The notes under the pieces were generated by a model, which was given only the letters and a program-made list of their open reading frames with translations, did not search any database and was not told where the DNA came from. DNA of 64,000 nucleotides, taken from contig JAISRZ010000096.1 in NCBI GenBank assembly GCA_031273455.1, forward strand, positions 1-64,000. Direction: 5' to 3'. The stretch comes from Deltaproteobacteria bacterium. GTDB lineage: Bacteria > Desulfobacterota > Desulfarculia > Adiutricales > Adiutricaceae. Every line of letters begins with the position of its first letter. Position 1 is the stretch's first letter. The position numbers and the translations under genes were made by a program. Positions 1 through 9,204 of the stretch are shown here, one piece after another.

Positions 1-597
1 CAGGACCTGGGCCTAGTAGTTTTAAACCAAGACGAGAATCTTAGACCAGCTAACCCAATTTACGCGGAAGTTATGTCCAGAGTAATCACTGACGAGCTTC
101 AGCGAGGTTTAAAAGCGTCACTAAACAAGGCGGTTAACAACCTGAAATGGACAGACGGAAAAGAGCTACTTTTAAGCGAGATTCTAGCGGAATTCCAAAA
201 ATATTGGCGCAAAAATTCTGACTCGTTTCCCAAGAGATTAAAGTCGTACGCCGCTTATAAATTTGATGAGGCGTTTTACTCTTTTGTCCTTCTGACTTAC
301 CTCCAAAAGATAGTCAACAGCGGCGCCAAAGTAGATCGCGAATACGCCGAAGGGCGAGGCGCGGTCGATATTTGCGTCACTTATAACGAAAGGGAGTACC
401 TCATCGAAGTCAAAATTAAGGGAGAAGACTCCGAGAATGAGAGTATAGAGCAATTAGCTGGCTATCTTGAAAAAAACGGGGAAAAGGAAGGTTGGTTGGT
501 TATTTTTGACAGAAATAGACGTAAAAGCTGGGATAAAAAAATAACTTGGAAGACGATTCAATTTGAAAAATATTCTATTCATATTGTTGGATGTTAA
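1..597 (+). CDS. AAA-ATPase-like / PD-(D/E)XK nuclease family protein, C-terminal part (5' truncated by window edge)
   Basis: Reading frame is open from base 1 (QDLGLVVLNQDENLRPANPIYAEVMSR...), so the listed 73..597 ORF is not the true start. Has PANPIYAEV and D-x-E-x-K core (GAVDICVTYNEREYLIEVKIK) typical of the family C-terminus, plus GWLVIFDR. Confidence 0.8.
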   Translation, partial: QDLGLVVLNQDENLRPANPIYAEVMSRVITDELQRGLKASLNKAVNNLKWTDGKELLLSEILAEFQKYWRKNSDSFPKRLKSYAAYKFDEAFYSFVLLTYLQKIVNSGAKVDREYAEGRGAVDICVTYNEREYLIEVKIKGEDSENESIEQLAGYLEKNGEKEGWLVIFDRNRRKSWDKKITWKTIQFEKYSIHIVGC

Positions 598-879
598 CTA
601 AATAATATATCTCTAATATTGTATATAATAGTAAAAATTCAGGGAAATTATTAAACGTATAATCCGAAATTCAAAATATTTTCTCAGATAGTCGCGATAC
701 CTATAGGCCAGAAAATTACCCGCTCTAATCCCGGCCTGAGCCGTATTTCCCAAGCTTAGTTTACTCACCCGGTTATACGCTCCAGATTATTATTACCTAA
801 CATCGTGTTTTTTCTAATAAAACTAGCTTTTTCCCTTTTTCCCTTCCCCAAGAAAGCCTAGAACGCCAGACCCTATTCG

Positions 880-2664
880 TTATTCTCTCACTGAAGCCAA
901 AAGGTTCGGGTACTTTTTCAGCTTATAGGTCATAAGGTTCTTCTTTAACCCCAGAATATCCGCCGCCCGGCTCATGGCTCCCTGGCTTAAGCGGAGGGCT
1001 TCGCGCAACATGGCTTTTTCCAGCTCTTCAATGGCGGTGACCAGATCCAGAGCCTCGGGGGTTTTCTCGGCTAAGACCCCAGCGATGACGGTGGGCTCTT
1101 GGTCTAAATACTTATCCCATTTGTACTTAAAAACATTTCTTTTCAGCCCTAAGATCTCGGCGGCCCGGCTCTGGACTCCCTCGCCCTGGGCCAAAGCTCG
1201 CCGGATCAGCCCCTCTTCCAAAGCGTCTAAAGCTACGACTAGGGGAATGCCCGAGGGTAAGGCCGTCAATAGTTCCCGGGTCCAGGCCTTTTCCTCAACC
1301 GCTTCCATAGCTTCAGTGGGTTTAGAGCCCCAACCCCGAGGCGCGTCCTCGGGCGAGCCATTGTGGTTAAAGCCAGCGTTGGCCCCCAAGCCATTATTAG
1401 CCCCATACCCGGCCCTCGGGCTAACCCCCGGCCCGCCCTCGTGGCTAAAGGAAGGCGGCTCTGACGGGACTATGGCGATAGGCTCTGGAAGTTTTCTAAG
1501 CTCCTCAGGCAGATCCTCCGGCTGGATCTCTTGACCTTGGGATAAGACCACCCCCCGCTCAATGACGTTTTCTAGCTCCCGGATATTCCCAGGCCAACTG
1601 TGAGCGTAAAGAAGCCGCCGAGTCTCGGGGTGTAAGGTGGACTTTTCCTCGCCTTGGCGGAGCTTTTCCAGGAAGAAGTCGATTAAAAGAGGCAGATCGT
1701 CCAGTCTTTCCCGTAAGGGAGGTAGCCTTAAGTGAACCACGTTTAAGCGGTAAAAGAGATCTTCCCTAAACCGCCCCTCAGCCACTTCCTTTTTTAAATC
1801 CCGGTTGGTGGCCGCCACCACCCGCACGTCAACTTTAATGGGCCTACCCGCGCCGACTCTTTCAATGGTTCTTTCTTGAAGAACCCGTAAGAGCTTCACT
1901 TGGGACGAGGCCCCGATTTCCCCGATCTCATCTAAAAACAAAGTCCCCTCATGAGCCATCTCAAACCGGCCAATCCTCGTGGCCACCGCGCCAGTGAAAG
2001 CCCCTTTCTCATAACCAAAAAGCTCGCTTTCCAGAAGGCTTTCCGATAAAGCCGAGCAATTAACGACCACTAAAGACCGCTCCGAGCGCGGACTATTGTA
2101 ATGGATGGCTTGGGCCACCAGCTCTTTACCGGTGCCGCTTTCCCCGGTGATTAAGACATTGGCTCTGGTGGGGGAAACTTTCTCCAGGTATTGATAAAGC
2201 TCCAGCATGGGCTTGGATTTACCAATGATGTTGCCAAAGCTATGCCGCTCGGACAAAGCCTCTTGTAGCTCTTTATTCTGCTGGGCCAAGCGACTGACTT
2301 CCAAGGCCTTGGACACGGCTCTTAAGATCTCGGAGTTGCGGCAAGGTTTGGTTAGATAGTCAAAGGCCCCCTCTTTCATGGCCTCCACGGCCCGCTCAAT
2401 GGTCCCATGGGCGGTTAGAAGGATCACCGGCACCTCTGGGCTTTTTTCTTTAACCTTAACGAGAAGCTCTATCCCACCCCCATCGGGCATGGTCATGTCC
2501 GTTAAAACCAGATCCACCCGGCCATGCTCCACAAAAAGCTCATAGGCCACCCGCCCGCTTTCCGCCTGGATAACCTCATACCCTTCGGCTTCCAAAAGCT
2601 CGCCCATAATCAGGCGATAATTGGGCTCATCATCAACGATTAAGATGGTCTCAGTCCGGCTCAT
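880..2664 (-). CDS. Sigma-54-dependent response regulator, NtrC/ZraR type, with two Fis-like HTH regions
   Basis: Receiver domain (ILIVDDEPNYR, LVLTDMTMPDGGG), AAA+ sigma-54 activation domain (GESGTGKE, ELFGYEKGAFTGA, LFLDEIGE), and two HTH motifs (SRAAEILGLKRNVFKYKWDKY; SRAADILGLKKNLMTYKLKKY). Confidence 0.95.
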   Translation of the reverse strand: MSRTETILIVDDEPNYRLIMGELLEAEGYEVIQAESGRVAYELFVEHGRVDLVLTDMTMPDGGGIELLVKVKEKSPEVPVILLTAHGTIERAVEAMKEGAFDYLTKPCRNSEILRAVSKALEVSRLAQQNKELQEALSERHSFGNIIGKSKPMLELYQYLEKVSPTRANVLITGESGTGKELVAQAIHYNSPRSERSLVVVNCSALSESLLESELFGYEKGAFTGAVATRIGRFEMAHEGTLFLDEIGEIGASSQVKLLRVLQERTIERVGAGRPIKVDVRVVAATNRDLKKEVAEGRFREDLFYRLNVVHLRLPPLRERLDDLPLLIDFFLEKLRQGEEKSTLHPETRRLLYAHSWPGNIRELENVIERGVVLSQGQEIQPEDLPEELRKLPEPIAIVPSEPPSFSHEGGPGVSPRAGYGANNGLGANAGFNHNGSPEDAPRGWGSKPTEAMEAVEEKAWTRELLTALPSGIPLVVALDALEEGLIRRALAQGEGVQSRAAEILGLKRNVFKYKWDKYLDQEPTVIAGVLAEKTPEALDLVTAIEELEKAMLREALRLSQGAMSRAADILGLKKNLMTYKLKKYPNLLASVRE

Positions 2665-2776
2665 GGGCGATGGCTCTTTTTCCTTCGATCGATTTATCCG
2701 GCTAAGCCTAGGGGCTTCGCCGGAAAGAAGACATTATTATAAAAATCAATAGGTTAGGAGGTTATAAAAAGACTTA

Positions 2777-2900
2777 AACGCGGTCAAGACGTAAACGCTA
2801 AAATGGCGTCAACGCGGTCAAGACGTAAACGCTAAAATGGCCTCAACGCGGTCAAAGGCGTAAACTCTAAAAAGGCGTCAACGCGGTCAAAGGCGTAACC
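2777..2900. repeat. Tandem repeat, about 34-35 bp period, about 4 copies (aacgcggtcaagacgtaaacgctaaaatggcgtc)
   Basis: Unit starts read at 2777, 2811, 2845 and 2880. Confidence 0.9.
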
Positions 2901-2919
2901 GCCTAGATCGTCTAACCGC

Positions 2920-3135
2920 GATCTTTGATAGTGGCCGATGGACTGACCCTAGGGCTATAACCCTTTAACCACGCTCTTCGATAGTGGCCGATGGACTGAC
3001 CCTGGGGCCATAACCCTTTAACCACGATCTGCGATAGTGGCCGATGGACTGACCCTAGGGCTATAACCCTTTAACCACGATCTTCGATAGTGGTCGGTAA
3101 ACTATCCATAGGGCTATAACCCTTTAACCACGATC
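2920..3135. repeat. Tandem repeat, 53 bp period, 4 copies (gatagtggccgatggactgaccctagggctataaccctttaaccacgatctnc)
   Basis: gatagtgg starts at 2927, 2980, 3033 and 3086, constant 53-bp spacing; last copy diverged. Confidence 0.92.
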
Positions 3136-3290
3136 CAAGTCTAACCGGAACCAGGGTTCCAGTCTGGACCCTCACAACTTTTGGCCTCGTCCTTAGCCGG
3201 GGCTTAACCTGGCCTTTAATAGGGTCTAGAAAGCTTAATTTTGGCCTCTAAGGGCCGTAAACCTATTAGCCATCCGAGGTGCGGTGGCCA

Positions 3291-3425
3291 GCCCCTGATC
3301 CCCATAGCCAACCCCTGATCCCAACAGCCAGCCTCTAACCACACAGCGGCCTCTAACCACACAGTAGCCTCTAACCCCATAGCCAGCCCCTGATCCACAC
3401 AGCCAGCCTCTAACCCCCATAGCCC
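3291..3425. repeat. Short imperfect tandem repeats, about 18-20 bp (tagccagcc(c/t)ctgatcc / cagcctctaaccacaca)
   Basis: Multiple direct copies visible. Confidence 0.8.
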
Positions 3426-3501
3426 GCCTTCTTACTTGACCCCGGGTCCCTGGCTTAACTAGTTTAGCTCCCTTTAGCTTAACCAGGTTATTACCCTTTA
3501 A

Positions 3502-5160
3502 CTACGTTAGAACCCCGAGCGCCCCTGGTTTATTGCCCGGCTCAAACCCCGGTAAAGGTAACTTAATGGTCACGATAAGCCCTCGGCCCTCGTCCCCTTG
3601 GCCCCTAACGTTATCCAAACTAATGCGCCCGCCATGGCTTTCCACGATGTTTCTAACTAAAACAAGCCCCAAACCTGAGCCTTTGGTTTTAGTGGTGTGG
3701 AAGGGCGTAAAAAGGTTCTGGGCCGCCTCTGGGGATAACCCAGACCCAGTGTCCTCAATGGAGATGGCCAAGTAACCGGTCTCTTCCACCGGGGTCTCCA
3801 AAAAGGTCTTAACCGTTAATAACCCGCCATCTGGCATGGCCTGGATGGCGTTGACTAAAAGGTTGACTAGGGCCTGGTGCATTAAAGCCCGATCCGCGGT
3901 CACTGGGGTGGGGTCGCTTCTTAATTCGGCCTTAAGTTCCACCCCGGCCCGGCTCATCTGCACTTCCAAAAGGACAAAGATCTCTTCTAAGAGTTCCTCT
4001 AAGATCACTTCCCCAAAGACCGGCTTTTTGGGGCGAGCGAAGTCCAAAAAGTCGGTGACTATGGAGGAAAGCCGCTCGGACTCATCGACAATGGCTAAGG
4101 CCAAGCGGGCCATCTTGGGGGAATCTTTTAAATTACTGGCCATAAAGTCAGCTGAGGAGTTAATGACCCCCAAAGGGTTCCGGATCTCATGGGAGACCGT
4201 GGCCACCATGCGCCCTAAGTTAACCAACCGCTCGGCCTGGTTTAACCGCTCGGACAGGGCGGCTTTCTCAGCGTTCTTCTGGTTAATGATCTCTTCGCCT
4301 CTAGCCACGACCATCCTTAGAACAAAGGTTAACAATAGGGAGGTGCAGAAAGCCGTGGCTAAAGCGGTGTACTGCATGGAGGCGATCTGCTCGTACTCCG
4401 GGGTTAGATCTCGCGTTAGCTCCAAAACCCCGGAGATATCCGGGGAAAAGTAGTCTTCCATGGCCTTAAAGCAGCGCATGGAAAAACGCCCCTTAGGAAA
4501 GAAGGAGCCTAATAAGTAACCCCCATGCTCCCAGACTATAACCGTCCGATCCTTTAAGTAACTAAGGTAAGCGGCCCGCCCGGAGGACCCGGGCGGTCGC
4601 CAAAACCGGGGGACCTGGCCATTGCCCAGGGCCATGGACTTTTCCGAGGGGGGCAAAAAGAACCGGCTAATGGCTTCCAAGTAGGCGGACAGAGGCTCCG
4701 CGAACTGACCTTCCGGGACCATTTCCCCGTTCTCCTCGGAAGGTTTATAGACCACCACCGGCTCCGCCGAGTCCGAGGTGTAGATCATAAGGCCATTATG
4801 GGCGTCATATAAGGCCACCCGGCTAATGTCAAAGCCATGGATGGTGTTTTGGATGACGCTATTTAAAAAGTTATAAGCCTCGGGCTGACTGAGCCGACCG
4901 TCCACCCCAGCCTCATAGATGGGCCTTAAGAAGTTGTTGTAGAGCTGGTAGTTAAGGTTATCCATGATCATGATGGTGTCTTCCACCACCCGTTCTTGGA
5001 TCATCTCCTCGGCCCGGCGACTCATGAAAGCCGCCAGCAATAGGCAGGTCACAAAGATGGCGGCGATGGCCACGGTGGAAAAGTACTTGGCCAGCCGAAA
5101 GGGCTTATCCAAGGGTGGGGAGGCGCCCTCCCCACCCTTAATCTCGGAGCTAGAGGTCAC
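3502..5160 (-). CDS. Sensor histidine kinase (HisKA/HATPase_c), membrane-anchored
   Basis: H-box MVATVSHEIRNPLGVI, N-box ALVNLLVNAIQAM, G-boxes DTGSGLS and TKGSGLGLVLV, N-terminal TM segment. GTG start overlaps the stop of pgi (GTGA). Confidence 0.93.
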   Translation of the reverse strand: MTSSSEIKGGEGASPPLDKPFRLAKYFSTVAIAAIFVTCLLLAAFMSRRAEEMIQERVVEDTIMIMDNLNYQLYNNFLRPIYEAGVDGRLSQPEAYNFLNSVIQNTIHGFDISRVALYDAHNGLMIYTSDSAEPVVVYKPSEENGEMVPEGQFAEPLSAYLEAISRFFLPPSEKSMALGNGQVPRFWRPPGSSGRAAYLSYLKDRTVIVWEHGGYLLGSFFPKGRFSMRCFKAMEDYFSPDISGVLELTRDLTPEYEQIASMQYTALATAFCTSLLLTFVLRMVVARGEEIINQKNAEKAALSERLNQAERLVNLGRMVATVSHEIRNPLGVINSSADFMASNLKDSPKMARLALAIVDESERLSSIVTDFLDFARPKKPVFGEVILEELLEEIFVLLEVQMSRAGVELKAELRSDPTPVTADRALMHQALVNLLVNAIQAMPDGGLLTVKTFLETPVEETGYLAISIEDTGSGLSPEAAQNLFTPFHTTKTKGSGLGLVLVRNIVESHGGRISLDNVRGQGDEGRGLIVTIKLPLPGFEPGNKPGALGVLT

Positions 5161-6578
5161 TGGACGATATATTTTTTCTTGGCGGAACGACCCTGTTCAT
5201 ACCGCTTAAAGTAATCGGAAAACCCCTCTCGACCCATAAGGCCGTAGGTGAATTTTTTACCCAACTCCACCCCAGGCTGATCCAGAGGGTCCACGCCGTA
5301 CAGAGTCCCAGAGATGACGGTGGCGATCTCCAAGGTCTGTAAAAGGTAACCCACCGTCTGGGGGCTAATGGTTGGGAGGGTTAAGGTTAAGTTGGGTCGG
5401 TGGTTCTCGGCCAAAGCCCTGGCGGTGCCCTTCTGTTCGTAGCTAAGAAGTTGACCTAAGGTTTGCCCGCCTAAGTAAGCTAGGGCCTCATGCTCTTTAA
5501 AAATAGCCGGGATTTTTAGATCCGTCCGAAGTTTATCCACCCCTAAAAAGAGAACCGTCTTGTTGGCTGGGCCTTCCATCCACATCTGGAGCTGACTGTG
5601 TTGGTCCGTGGCCCCTAAAGCCTTGGCCGCGGTCTGGGCTAAAAGGTTCTCGGAGCCATCCAGCTTTAAGCCTTTACCTAAAGACTCGTTCCAGAGCTGG
5701 ATAAACCAATCGGCCACCTTAGCCAGAGCGTCGCTATAGGGGATAAAGATTAAGTTATCCCGGTTCTTTTGGGTGGTTAAAAGCCAGTTGAGCCCCGCGA
5801 AGAGAGCCGCTTTGTTGCTCGGGGAGTTTTTGAGCCCATCGCTGGCCGCGACCTCCGCCCCAGCCAGTAACCCCTCAATATTGACTCCAGCCAAGGCCAA
5901 GGGGGCTAGACCAACCGCCGTTAAGACCGAAAAACGCCCGCCCACGCCTGGGGGAATGGGTAAAGTCACTAAATCCAAGTCATCGGCGATTTGCCGCAAA
6001 ACCCCGCTAGTTGGGTCAGTGGTCACCAGAAGGTTTTCGGTTAAAGCGTTCTTTCCGCCCTTCTTCTTTAGCCAGTCAAAAAGGATCATGAACTGGCTCA
6101 TGGTCTCAGCGGTGGCCCCGCTTTTGGAGATGACGTTAACTAAGGTCGTTTGGGGATCTAAAGTCTCTAAGTGGGTGGCGAAGCCTTCGGGATCGATGTT
6201 GTCGGCCACGATCAGGCGGGGGTAACCCTTTTTCCCTTTAGCCGAACGGGAAGCTAGGGGCTGTAAAGCGGAATAAATGGCCGTGGACCCTAAGGCGCTA
6301 CCGCCAATGCCTAAAACCAGGATGTCGGTGTATTTTTCCCGCCCGCTTTGAGCTAGCTTTTGGCACTGTTTAGCTAGCTTCGCGTCTTTAGGTAAGTCCA
6401 AAAAGGGCAGTAAACCTTGACGGTAACGGCTAGTTAGGTCTTTAACCGCCGCGGCAAGAGGCTCTTTTAAGCTGGCTAGATCCTCCGGGGTTAAACCTCC
6501 AGGGCCCACGACCTCCGCGGTTAAGTTGTTGTAGTCAATCGTTAAGAACCCTTCCGCGTCCTTTTTTTCCACCGCCAT
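5157..6578 (-). CDS. pgi: Glucose-6-phosphate isomerase
   Basis: ILVLGIGGSALGSTAIY, NVISKSGATAETMSQF, VGGRFSVLTAVGLAPLAL, QLWNESLGKGL. Confidence 0.93.
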   Translation of the reverse strand: MAVEKKDAEGFLTIDYNNLTAEVVGPGGLTPEDLASLKEPLAAAVKDLTSRYRQGLLPFLDLPKDAKLAKQCQKLAQSGREKYTDILVLGIGGSALGSTAIYSALQPLASRSAKGKKGYPRLIVADNIDPEGFATHLETLDPQTTLVNVISKSGATAETMSQFMILFDWLKKKGGKNALTENLLVTTDPTSGVLRQIADDLDLVTLPIPPGVGGRFSVLTAVGLAPLALAGVNIEGLLAGAEVAASDGLKNSPSNKAALFAGLNWLLTTQKNRDNLIFIPYSDALAKVADWFIQLWNESLGKGLKLDGSENLLAQTAAKALGATDQHSQLQMWMEGPANKTVLFLGVDKLRTDLKIPAIFKEHEALAYLGGQTLGQLLSYEQKGTARALAENHRPNLTLTLPTISPQTVGYLLQTLEIATVISGTLYGVDPLDQPGVELGKKFTYGLMGREGFSDYFKRYEQGRSAKKKYIVQ

Positions 6579-6809
6579 GTTGAAGAACCTCGCGTAACCT
6601 TAAATAGTTCCCTCCAAAGGAAACCGCGCCAAGACGGAGCTAAAAGCCGTTCGGCGACTTATGGCTAATAAAAATCCTTTCTAAACTAAGACCCCCCAAA
6701 CAATAAAAACTATAAAAATAATAACATGTCTATTATAAATACTTTAACAATAATAAAATGTCACTTAATGATAGGTAAAGCATATCATTAAATAAATATA
6801 TTGAAGGTT

Positions 6810-8012
6810 TTATTTTTTACGAGCGAATAAACCTTCTTTTTCATCATATTGATCAACAAATTTAATTGACCAATCTTCACCATGCACACGTTTTATTAAA
6901 ATATCCCTTCCATTTTCTCCATTATAACTTAATAATTTTATTACCTTTTGCACTTTCATAATAAAATCTTCATTACAATAATAATAAAAAATTATTTTAA
7001 ATCTATTATTAGTAACAATCTCGTAAAGTGACTCGTAATCAGTTTTATCAAGAGAATGACCAACAAAATGAATTGTATTTTTTTTTCGATAATAATTATC
7101 ATCATCTATTTTTTGAAGACCACCTTGATTCAATGGTAATGACCGATAAAGAGTTTTATTTAACCAGTCTTTATATTCAGAACCTGTTTTTTTTATAATT
7201 CTTTGAAAGTATTTTTTTAATTTAACAAATAAAAAATCTTCACTTTCTTTGCCTTTCACCAAATAATCATTAATACCAATAACTAAATTAGTTTTTAAAG
7301 AATCTTCTTGAGCCTTGCCGTGTATATAACAGTACTTAGTTCCATCATTACCATATAACAATGGATATGTATTAGTATAATTAAAGCTGAGAACACAATC
7401 AAATTTTATCTTGCTAAATTTTTCTCTATTAACTTCATGGTCACCCACTTGGTCGGCCAGCATATTTTTTAATATAACGTTAATCTCAACAATACAATAA
7501 ATTTCAAATAATCTTATAAAATTACATAATTGATCGTAAAAAAATTCACTTATTATATTTACATCAATAAGATTATCAGTATCTGAAAAATACAACCTTG
7601 GGAAATTTTTAAACATATCATGAAATGATTTGATTTGTAGATCGCCATAATTTACAGACAAATTAGGATCATATTTAGATAATTTACTAGTTATATCGAT
7701 AATTTTAAAACATAAATCTCCATTTTCTACTTCACTTATATTTAAACTATTTATTAACAAGTAAATTTCATTCTCAAAATCAATCCACGTTTTTTTCCTG
7801 TTTTCTTTATTTCTAGATTCTATTTCTAAAAAATATTTTAACCACATATTATCAATAACAAGTCTAGAAAACTCATCGCGTAGGGTATTAAACTCATTGT
7901 TATCGTCTTTATTTAAATATTTTTTTTCAGTACAATACTTTAAAAAATCAATATAACTCGTAGGCAAACCATGCTCCAAATCAAATCCATTGCCAACAAC
8001 AAGAATTTCCAT
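6810..8012 (-). CDS. AbiH family abortive-infection-like protein
   Basis: N-terminal LVVGNGFDLEHGLPTSYIDFLKY, internal VLSFNYTNTY, YIHGKA, HFVGHSLDKTDYESL; strongly AT-rich gene. Confidence 0.85.
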   Translation of the reverse strand: MEILVVGNGFDLEHGLPTSYIDFLKYCTEKKYLNKDDNNEFNTLRDEFSRLVIDNMWLKYFLEIESRNKENRKKTWIDFENEIYLLINSLNISEVENGDLCFKIIDITSKLSKYDPNLSVNYGDLQIKSFHDMFKNFPRLYFSDTDNLIDVNIISEFFYDQLCNFIRLFEIYCIVEINVILKNMLADQVGDHEVNREKFSKIKFDCVLSFNYTNTYPLLYGNDGTKYCYIHGKAQEDSLKTNLVIGINDYLVKGKESEDFLFVKLKKYFQRIIKKTGSEYKDWLNKTLYRSLPLNQGGLQKIDDDNYYRKKNTIHFVGHSLDKTDYESLYEIVTNNRFKIIFYYYCNEDFIMKVQKVIKLLSYNGENGRDILIKRVHGEDWSIKFVDQYDEKEGLFARKK

Positions 8013-8799
8013 TTTACCAATAACCTTAAATACTATTTTAATTAATTAAAGATTAAAAACGACTGTATTTATCTTAAATAAACGATTTCATATGATATCA
8101 AATCGCTATACACAAACTAATTCTTAAAAACCCAGCGATACTGATCATATTAATTACCCTGACTATCTCAGCCCCGTCTCAACCCCGATCAGCCCAGCTT
8201 GGTAAAGTCGGTCAGCCCAAGTCCTTTTCTTGGTAGCTAGGTCATCAATCATGATAACAGCTTTAGCCGCTGTCCGCCCTTCAATCTACCTAATATTAGG
8301 TATAATACAACCTCAGGTCAATAAATTTTGACCCTAATACCAAAATCTAGGAGTTGGCTCTGGCGAAAGGATTTTGTCAACGCGCTCTTTAGGCATTACC
8401 AAGCCTAAGAGGGCAAGATAAAGCTGAGACAAAACTAACTGAAAATAATTGGCGCTTCCTAATGAACCTTTCCCCTTGCAATCTTAGCGCCTTAAAAGTA
8501 TACTTTCAAATAAGGCCCTAGATCAAGAAATCCGGCGAAAAGGCGTTATGGGCTCCTTGTTATGGGCTCATAGCTAAGGTCTAGTCGTTAGGCTTATCAT
8601 TTAGGGGCTTTAAACGCTTGAGCCTAAAAGCCTTACGACCATTTGGCGGCCCTTATTTTTAGTGCTGACCCTTTCCTTAGAGCCTTTTAAGGGCGACCTT
8701 CCTTCTTGGTTTTATGAGCTTAGTTTTATTAAAGGCTCCCCCAAGGCGGTTTTAACCGCCCATTATCGGCCCCTATGGGCCGTTAAGAGCGAGTGGTAT

Positions 8800-9204
8800 A
8801 TGGCTAGCTTGGAAGACACCATAAAATCGCTGGCCCGACGTATCCTCACCTTAGACGAGGAAGAACTCGCGCGACTTTTACCTAAATACCGTAAATTGAT
8901 GGACAACTTCACCCCCTCCAAGGAGTGGGAGGAAGCGGTTATTATCTATTTTATGATTAACGGTTATCGAGTTAAAAACGCCCAGTTCTCGGAACAGTTA
9001 AAAGTCTACATGCGCGGTAAGGGTAAAAACTCGGGTTGGGCCCCGCCGGTTCGCCCGGACATCCGTGAGGTTTTGGCTAAGCTAACGGAAAAGGCGGACC
9101 TTGATAACCCGGATCCGCCTGACGCTGAACCCACCTCCCCTAATGACGAGCCAACCCGCCCTCGCCCGGCTTTACGCCTGGTCCGGACCGAAAAGGATAG
9201 CTGA
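8800..9204 (+). CDS. Hypothetical protein upstream of malQ
   Basis: ORF 8662..9204; internal ATG at 8800 (MASLEDTIKSLARR...) looks a likelier start. Stop overlaps malQ start (TGATG). Confidence 0.6.
   Translation: MASLEDTIKSLARRILTLDEEELARLLPKYRKLMDNFTPSKEWEEAVIIYFMINGYRVKNAQFSEQLKVYMRGKGKNSGWAPPVRPDIREVLAKLTEKADLDNPDPPDAEPTSPNDEPTRPRPALRLVRTEKDS

Noticed and set aside
974-1534. Plus-strand ORF opposite the response regulator
   Set aside because: Antisense to a clear conserved CDS; low-complexity translation.
3216-3420. Minus-strand ORFs of 60-61 aa
   Set aside because: They are translations of the short tandem repeats; no RBS or recognisable protein features.
2770-3430. Possible CRISPR array in the repeats between the two-component genes
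   Set aside because: Repeats are contiguous with no unique spacers, periods differ among the three families, and no cas genes are present.
3836-6225. Plus-strand ORFs opposite the kinase and pgi
   Set aside because: Antisense shadows of strongly supported genes.
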